A stretch of DNA of 64,000 nt from positions 719,750,001 through 719,814,000 of the forward strand of contig NC_092333.1 in NCBI RefSeq assembly GCF_046630445.1. Reading direction: 5' to 3'. Source of the DNA: Rutidosis leptorrhynchoides. Taxonomy: Eukaryota > Streptophyta > Magnoliopsida > Asterales > Asteraceae. A program made the position numbers and the translations under genes. Below, piece after piece: positions 57,799-64,000 of this stretch (its first letter is position 1; every line of letters begins with the position of its first letter). Under the pieces are notes generated by a model that saw only the letters and a list, made by a program, of their open reading frames with translations, searched no databases and was not told where the DNA came from.

Positions 57799-60700
57799 TT
57801 AGTTAGCTGTGGTGTCGAAATTGTGATTAACTTCGTTGTCGACTTCCATCGGACCATGTATGTAATGTTTAACTCTGTGACCATTAACTTTAAATTCAAT
57901 CCCATTTGAATTTATTAATTCTATCGTTCCGTATGGGAAAACTCTTTTGACTATGAATGGTCCAGACCATCTTGATTTCAATTTTCCAGGAAATAGCTTG
58001 AATCGTGAATTGAAAAGAAGAACTCTATCTCCTTCTTTAAATTCTTTTGAACTTCTGATTCTTTTATCATGCCATTTCTTCGATCTTTCTTTATAGATTA
58101 ACGAATTTTCGTATGCTTCATGTCTTAATTCTTCTAATTCGTTTAGTTGACTTAATCGTAGACGTCCGACTTCATGTAAATCAAGATTACATGTCTTCAA
58201 AGCCCAAAATGCTTTGTGTTCAATTTCTACTGGAAGATGACATGCTTTTCCATAAACAAGTCTAAAAGGTGTGGTTCCAATTGGAGTTTTGTAGGCTGTT
58301 CTAAAAGCCCAGAGTGCATCCTCCAATTTAATGGACCATTCCTTCGGATTTGATCCTACGGTTTTCTCTAGAATACGTTTTAAAGCTCGGTTGGTATTTT
58401 CAACTTGTCCACTTGTTTGTGGATGATATGCGGTGGAGATTTTATGAGTTACTCCATATCTTTTAAGAACTTTCTCAAGTTGATTATTACAGAAATGAGT
58501 ACCCCGATCACTTATTAAAGCTTTCGGTGTTCCAAACCTTGCAAAAAGACGTTTTAAAAAGTTGACTACAACTCGTGCATCGTTAGTTGGTAGAGCTTGT
58601 GCTTCCGCCCATTTAGATACATAATCAATGGCTACGAGTATATATAGATTATTATGAGATTTTGGAAATGGACCCATAAAGTCAATACCCCAAATGTCAA
58701 ATACTTCACATACTTGGATGACATTTTGTGGCATTTCATCACGTTGACTTATTTTTCCGGCCCTTTGACATGCATCACAGGATTTGCAAAGAAGGTGTGC
58801 GTCTTTGTAAATTGTAGGCCAATAGAATCCAGCTTCATAAACTTTTCTTGCTGTTAGTTGAGGCCCATAATGCCCTCCTGTTGGTCCTGTGTGACAATGG
58901 TTTAAAATTTTACTAGCTTCATCTCCAAATACACATCGGCGTATTATTCCATCGGGACAACTTTTAAACAGATGTGGATCTTCCCAGAAATAGTGTTTTA
59001 TATCACTGAAGAATTTCTTTCGTCTTTGGTACGATAATCCTTTTTCAAGGAATCCACAAACTAAGTAGTTTGCATAGTCTGCAAACCATGGGATTTCTTT
59101 ATAATCTATCTTCAATAGATATTCATCAGGAAAGTTGTCTTGTATGGCCGATTCATTCAGAACTTCTAATTCGGGATTTTCAAGACGAGAAAGATGATCA
59201 GCGGCGAGATTTTCTGCTCCTTTTTTATCTCGGATTTCAATATCAAACTCTTGTAAGAGTAAGATCCAACGGATTAATCTTGGTTTAGCATCTTGTTTTG
59301 AAAATAGGTATCTAAGAGCAGAATGGTCGGTATAGACCACCGTTTTTGCTAGAACGAGATATGATCGAAATTTGTCAAAAGCAAAGACAATAGCAAGGAG
59401 TTCTTTTTCAGTAGTTGTATAGTTCGTTTGTGCTCCTTGTAATGTCTTACTAGCATAATATATAGGTTGAAATCGTTTTTCAATCCTTTGTCCTAAAACG
59501 GCTCCCATTGCAAAATCACTTGCATCGCACATTAGTTCAAATGGTAGATTCCAATTTGGTGTTATCATGATCGGTGCATTAGTGAGTTTCTCTTTAAGAA
59601 TATTAAAAGATTTGATACATTCATCTGAAAAGATGAATGGCGCATCCTTTTCTAGGAGTTTATTCATAGGAGTGGCAATTTTAGAAAAATCTTTTATGAA
59701 ACGTCGGTAAAAACCGGCATGCCCTAGAAAACTCCTAACTCCTCTAACATTTGTGGGATGTGGAAGTTTAGCAATTACATCTACTTTAGCTCTATCCACT
59801 TCAATTCCTTCTTTTGAAATTTTATGTCCAAGAACGATGCCTTCTTTAACCATGAAATGGCATTTCTCCCAATTAAGTACTAGATTTGATTTTTCGCATC
59901 TAATTAGCATTCGTTCCAGATTAACTAGACATGATTTAAATGTATCCCCGAAGACTGAAAAGTCATCCATGAATACTTCCATGCATTCTTCTATCATGTC
60001 GTGAAAAATCGCCATCATACACCTTTGAAAGGTTGCAGGGGCGTTGCAAAGTCCAAATGGCATGCGTTTGTAAGCAAAAGTACCATAAGGGCACGTGAAT
60101 GTGGTTTTCTCTTGATCTTCGGGTGCTATTGGAATTTGAAAATATCCGGAAAATCCATCTAAAAAACAATAGTAACTATTTCCGGCTAATCTTTCCAACA
60201 TTTGATCTATAAAAGGTAAGGGAAAATGATCTTTTCTGGTGGCGTCATTTAATTTTCTATAATCAATACATACACGCCATCCTGTTACAGTCCTAGTAGG
60301 AATAAGCTCATTTTTCTCATTTGTGATGACAGTCATGCCACCCTTCTTAGGTACGCATTGAACTGGGCTTACCCATGGACTATCAGAGATTGGATATATC
60401 AAACCTGCATCTAGCAGTTTAATAATCTCTTTCTTAACTACATCTTGCATATTAGGATTTAGTCTTCGTTGGCGTTGCACATACGTTTTATGACCTTCTT
60501 CCATAAGGATTTTATGTGTGCAATACGAAGGACTTATTCCTTTAATATCATGAATCTTCCATGCAATGGCTGGTTTATGAGCTTTCAACACAGAAATGAG
60601 CTGTGATTTCTCATTTTCAGTAAGAGAAGACGATATTATTACAGGTAATTCAGATTCACCATGTAAATAAGCGTATTCCAAATGGTTTGGAAGTGGCTTT

Positions 60701-63405
60701 AACTCTAATTTCGGAGGTTCTTCTATCGATGATTTATATCGATATCTGTCTTCTTCTTTTAGCATTTGAATTTCTTCTGTTGTTGGTTCATATCCATTAG
60801 CTATAAGTGTAGCTAACATTTCAGCTTCATCAATTGGTTCATTTCCTTCTCCTAAAGAACATTCTCCTGTTCCTTGTAATTCTGGAAATTCTTCTAATAA
60901 TTCTGCATGTGCATCTATAGTTTGAATATAATAACATGTATCATCTGCAGATTGTGGTTGTTGCATTGCTCTATCAACTGAAAAGGTAACACTCTCATCC
61001 TCTATACTTAGGGTCAGTTTCTTACCGAACACGTCTATCATTGCTTTAGCCGTGTTTAAGAATGGTCTTCCTAATATGAGAGGAACTTGAGAATCTTCTT
61101 CCATGTCTAAAACAACAAAATCTACTGGAAATACTAAAGTACCAACTTTAACTAGCATGTTCTCCATTATCCCTCTAGGATATTTTATTGATCTATCGGC
61201 TAGTTGTATGCTTATTCTGGTTGGTTTCAATTCTCCAAGGTCTAGTTTAGCGTATAGTGAATACGGCATTAGATTTATACTAGCACCTAAGTCTGCTAAT
61301 GCTTCTATTGAACTAAGACTACCCAGAAAACATGGAATTGTGAAACTTCCTGGATCAGATAGTTTTTCTGGTATCTTATTCAACAGCACTGCTGAACAAT
61401 TAGCATTCATAGTAACAGCCGAGAGTTCTTCCATTTTCTTTCTATTCGTGATTAGATCTTTCAAGAATTTAGCATACCTTGGCATTCCTGAAATCACATC
61501 AATGAAAGGAAGATTTACATTTATCTGTTTAAACATATCCAAGAATTTGGATTGCTCGGCTTCAAGTTTCTCTTTCTTCATTTTACTCGGATAAGGAAGT
61601 GGTGGTTGGTATGGTTTAACATAAGGTTTAGCCTTAACTGTGTTATCTTCATTAACCTTTTCAACTACCGGTTCTTTTTCCTTTTCTTTATCAGGTTGTG
61701 GTTCTTGTGGAGTAGGAATAGTTTCATCAGAAGTTACAGGTATTTCAGGTGGTTTAAGTGTTGTACCACTTCTTGTGGTAATAGCTTTAGCTGTTTCATT
61801 CCGGGGGTTAGCATTTGTATCACTAGGTAAACTTCCCGGTTTTCTTTCACCTATTAACCTTGCTAGGTTACTTACTTCTTGTTCCAGATTTTGAATAGAA
61901 GCTTGTTGATTTCTAAATGCTTGAGCATTTTGTTCATTGGTTTGTTTTTGAGATGTGAAAAACTGCGTTTGAGTTTCAACTAGCTTCGTCATCATATCTT
62001 CTAAATTCGGCTTTTTATCATCGGTTTGTTGTGGTGGTTTGTTTTGAAAATTCGGTCTTTGCTGATTGTAAGTATTATTGGATACTTGTTGATTGCTAGG
62101 ACCTTGTTGGTTGTTGTATGGAATATTTCGGTTATAATTCTGGTTTTGATTGTAAATCGGTCTTGGCGGTTGATAATTATTCTGATAATTATTTCCAGGC
62201 CTTTGGTTTATGTATGAAATATTCTCTCTTTGTTCCATTGTTAATTCAATACTGAGACAATCTTTTGTCAAATGTGGTCCTCCACACTGCTCACAACTAA
62301 TTCGTATAGAGTGAATATCCTTAGTCATCTTTTCCATTCGTCTTTCGAAAGCATCTATCTTTGCCGAAATGGAATCTAAGTCATGGCTAGAATCGGCTCT
62401 AGCTGCTTTAGATGATCTAATGATATCTTTTTCTTGGTGCCACTCATGTGAGTGGGAAGCAGTATTATCAATAATTTTGTAAGCATCAGTTTCGGTTTTC
62501 TTCATAATCGAACCACCAGCTGCTATATCTATGTCTTTTCTTGTAGTGATGTCGCATCCTTGGTAGAATATTTGTACTATTTGACAGGTGTCTAAACCAT
62601 GTTGCGGACATCCTCTTAACAACTTTCCATATCTTGTCCACGCCTCATATAGAGTTTCATTTGGTTTCTGTGTGAACGTAACAATTTCTGCTTGAAGTCT
62701 TACGGCTTTAGATGCAGGAAAGAATTGTTTAAGAAATTTGTCAATTAAAACATCCCATGTATCGATCGCCCCTTCAGGTAACGATTCCAACCAATCTTTG
62801 GCTTCTCCCTTTAAAGTCCAGGGAAATAACATGAGATATATCTGTTCATCCTCCACTTCTCGGATTTTAAATAGTGTGCAGATCCTATTAAAGGTACGTA
62901 GATGTTCATTTGGATCTTCCTTCGGCGCACCACTAAATTGGCATTGATTAGTTACCATGTGTAGAATTTGTCCTTTGATTTCATAATCTGGCGCATTAAT
63001 GTCTGGATGAGTAATTGCGTGACCTTGGCCAGTGCGTTTAGCTCTCATTCGGTCTTCCATACTTAAAGGTTCCAGATTCTCCATAATTGAATTTGTTGAA
63101 TCGGTATCACTAGATGATTCTGATTTAATAGTTCGTTCCTCAACAATCTCTGTTTGAATGATTGGTGGTTCCGGAGGAAAGTTTAATGGTTCAGGATCTA
63201 TGAACCGTTCCTGAATATTTTCTGGATTCTCAATTGTGAGGTTAGGTTCAAAAAATGGATTATCGGAAATTTGAGTTGAAGTACTTGGTCGACTGGATGA
63301 CGATTCTAAAGAAAAATCAACGGCGGTTATATTTGTTAAACGATGTCTTGATCGAGTTACAGGTGGTGAACGTACAAAAGGTGATGAACGTCTTGCTCGG
63401 TGCAT
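57799..63405 (-). CDS. Athila-type gag-pol polyprotein (1868 aa)
   Basis: A single open frame. Gag core ~150-290, [13 protein letters not shown] knuckle ~370, a Gln/Asn-rich linker, aspartic protease with [13 protein letters not shown] ~703, reverse transcriptase with the catalytic FMDDF ~1146, RNase H starting around [13 protein letters not shown], and integrase with its HH-CC zinc region ([13 protein letters not shown]) and D-D-E residues in WGIDFMGPF (~1572), SDRGTHFC and [10 protein letters not shown]. Gag and pol are in one frame, as in other Athila elements. It encodes all enzymes for reverse transcription and integration. Reported as part of an ancient element that looks whole. Confidence 0.95.
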   Translation of the reverse strand: MHRARRSSPFVRSPPVTRSRHRLTNITAVDFSLESSSSRPSTSTQISDNPFFEPNLTIENPENIQERFIDPEPLNFPPEPPIIQTEIVEERTIKSESSSDTDSTNSIMENLEPLSMEDRMRAKRTGQGHAITHPDINAPDYEIKGQILHMVTNQCQFSGAPKEDPNEHLRTFNRICTLFKIREVEDEQIYLMLFPWTLKGEAKDWLESLPEGAIDTWDVLIDKFLKQFFPASKAVRLQAEIVTFTQKPNETLYEAWTRYGKLLRGCPQHGLDTCQIVQIFYQGCDITTRKDIDIAAGGSIMKKTETDAYKIIDNTASHSHEWHQEKDIIRSSKAARADSSHDLDSISAKIDAFERRMEKMTKDIHSIRISCEQCGGPHLTKDCLSIELTMEQRENISYINQRPGNNYQNNYQPPRPIYNQNQNYNRNIPYNNQQGPSNQQVSNNTYNQQRPNFQNKPPQQTDDKKPNLEDMMTKLVETQTQFFTSQKQTNEQNAQAFRNQQASIQNLEQEVSNLARLIGERKPGSLPSDTNANPRNETAKAITTRSGTTLKPPEIPVTSDETIPTPQEPQPDKEKEKEPVVEKVNEDNTVKAKPYVKPYQPPLPYPSKMKKEKLEAEQSKFLDMFKQINVNLPFIDVISGMPRYAKFLKDLITNRKKMEELSAVTMNANCSAVLLNKIPEKLSDPGSFTIPCFLGSLSSIEALADLGASINLMPYSLYAKLDLGELKPTRISIQLADRSIKYPRGIMENMLVKVGTLVFPVDFVVLDMEEDSQVPLILGRPFLNTAKAMIDVFGKKLTLSIEDESVTFSVDRAMQQPQSADDTCYYIQTIDAHAELLEEFPELQGTGECSLGEGNEPIDEAEMLATLIANGYEPTTEEIQMLKEEDRYRYKSSIEEPPKLELKPLPNHLEYAYLHGESELPVIISSSLTENEKSQLISVLKAHKPAIAWKIHDIKGISPSYCTHKILMEEGHKTYVQRQRRLNPNMQDVVKKEIIKLLDAGLIYPISDSPWVSPVQCVPKKGGMTVITNEKNELIPTRTVTGWRVCIDYRKLNDATRKDHFPLPFIDQMLERLAGNSYYCFLDGFSGYFQIPIAPEDQEKTTFTCPYGTFAYKRMPFGLCNAPATFQRCMMAIFHDMIEECMEVFMDDFSVFGDTFKSCLVNLERMLIRCEKSNLVLNWEKCHFMVKEGIVLGHKISKEGIEVDRAKVDVIAKLPHPTNVRGVRSFLGHAGFYRRFIKDFSKIATPMNKLLEKDAPFIFSDECIKSFNILKEKLTNAPIMITPNWNLPFELMCDASDFAMGAVLGQRIEKRFQPIYYASKTLQGAQTNYTTTEKELLAIVFAFDKFRSYLVLAKTVVYTDHSALRYLFSKQDAKPRLIRWILLLQEFDIEIRDKKGAENLAADHLSRLENPELEVLNESAIQDNFPDEYLLKIDYKEIPWFADYANYLVCGFLEKGLSYQRRKKFFSDIKHYFWEDPHLFKSCPDGIIRRCVFGDEASKILNHCHTGPTGGHYGPQLTARKVYEAGFYWPTIYKDAHLLCKSCDACQRAGKISQRDEMPQNVIQVCEVFDIWGIDFMGPFPKSHNNLYILVAIDYVSKWAEAQALPTNDARVVVNFLKRLFARFGTPKALISDRGTHFCNNQLEKVLKRYGVTHKISTAYHPQTSGQVENTNRALKRILEKTVGSNPKEWSIKLEDALWAFRTAYKTPIGTTPFRLVYGKACHLPVEIEHKAFWALKTCNLDLHEVGRLRLSQLNELEELRHEAYENSLIYKERSKKWHDKRIRSSKEFKEGDRVLLFNSRFKLFPGKLKSRWSGPFIVKRVFPYGTIELINSNGIEFKVNGHRVKHYIHGPMEVDNEVNHNFDTTAN

Positions 63406-64000
63406 TCACAGAATATCCTATTAGTTTTAAAAAGGAAAGAAAAATTATAATAAGTTATCCAATTAATAGACTTTTCTGATTTTGCCCACGTTTCGAATAG
63501 CCAAAAGATGCAGCAGAGGGGCAGGATTCGTTTGGTCTCAATATAATTGAGGACTGTTTGGCTCCAATAACCCGGTCCACGTACAAATCCAACTATTACT
63601 ACGAACCAGAAAATTTTGATGTCTATCAATTTAACCACTCAAAATAAGTTTTCGTAATTTTAAGAAATTTAGATAAGAAGTAGAAAAAATTCTAAGTCCT
63701 AAAACTAGAATAGCGAGAAATAAGAAAGACAAAGAGTTCGTCGCAAAAGGTCGAAAAAGAAAAATGGTTGAAAAATAAAAGGTGACGGAAAAATAAAAGA
63801 AACTTATAAAAACTTAAAAATACTTAATTAATTTAACCTTATTACTACAACTAACTTAAAATTATAATCGCAAATTGAAATTACTAATTGGAATGATAAT
63901 TGATACATAGTAAAAGGTCTAAAAAATATTAAAGCTTACAGGAAAAACTAAATTCCAAATGGAAATAACTTAAAAAGAAACTAAAACTTAAAAAGGCGTC
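63406..64000 (-). mobile_element. Leader of the Athila-type element (continues past the window)
   Basis: Non-coding AT-rich DNA homologous to the leader 6073-6560 of the partial copy (shared TTTTGCCCACGTTT and AACCAGAAAATTTTG). PBS and 5' LTR must lie beyond 64000. Confidence 0.8.

Larger units (their letters stand above)
49943..64000 (-). mobile_element. Athila-type Ty3/gypsy element, whole-looking, 5' LTR beyond the window
   Basis: On the minus strand the order is leader (64000-63406), gag-pol (63405-57799), a small zinc-knuckle ORF (57626-57210), an Athila ORF in the env position (55346-54084), polypurine tract and 3' LTR (51930-49943). The long gag-pol frame is open throughout, so the insertion is probably young, but LTR-LTR divergence cannot be judged because one LTR is not visible. 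It has inserted into a family D LTR. Confidence 0.9.

Overview
This is a plant nuclear window, AT-rich and dominated by nested mobile elements. A eudicot is very likely: the host genes have plant-type introns and there are LINE, MULE, Helitron-like and Ty3/gypsy (Athila- and Tekay-like) elements. Asteraceae is my guess from the look of the LTR families, but nothing in the window proves it.

Layout. 1-13199 is a pile of LTR-element remains: a non-autonomous element with 'family A' LTRs (1-4811), a 5' portion of an Athila-type element on the minus strand (4812-9343), a 'family C' LTR piece (9344-11469) and another family A LTR on the minus strand (about 11480-13199). 13200-20700 is the host island: an intronless DUF7086-type gene (13943-14596) and a nine-exon pfkB kinase gene (15786-18836) that I read as peroxisomal pseudouridine kinase, ending in the PTS1-like tripeptide SML. 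20733-23265 is a 5'-truncated LINE. 23891-24540 is a 650-bp inverted-repeat element with a 6-bp target duplication, followed by two Helitron-like 3' ends. 25247-31850 is a MULE-type DNA transposon carrying two convergent genes, an Ulp1/C48-like protease gene (plus strand, 5' end missing) and an apparently intact 883-aa MuDR-like transposase (minus strand). 31930-37000 holds an inverted repeat and a broken partial duplicate of the kinase gene. 37219-49942 is a nest: a Tekay-like family C element, with a complete solo family A LTR inserted in its gag, then an Athila-type 5' LTR, then the start of a family D LTR. 49943-64000 is a large, whole-looking Athila-type element on the minus strand whose 5' LTR lies outside the window.

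Two signals stand out. First, LTRs of two different families, plus two internal sites, carry pairs of 14-17-bp palindromes whose centres are 31-32 bp apart, and where a TATA box follows it lies about 32-34 bp further on. The outer arms differ between copies (CATG/CATG or CTCC/GGAG) but both arms change together, so symmetry is kept. Second, the MULE has about twenty copies of a 26-27-bp hairpin-plus-direct-repeat unit (CGCAAG..CTTGCG followed by TCCTTGCGT) at its ends, between its two genes and inside introns of the protease gene, but not in its exons.
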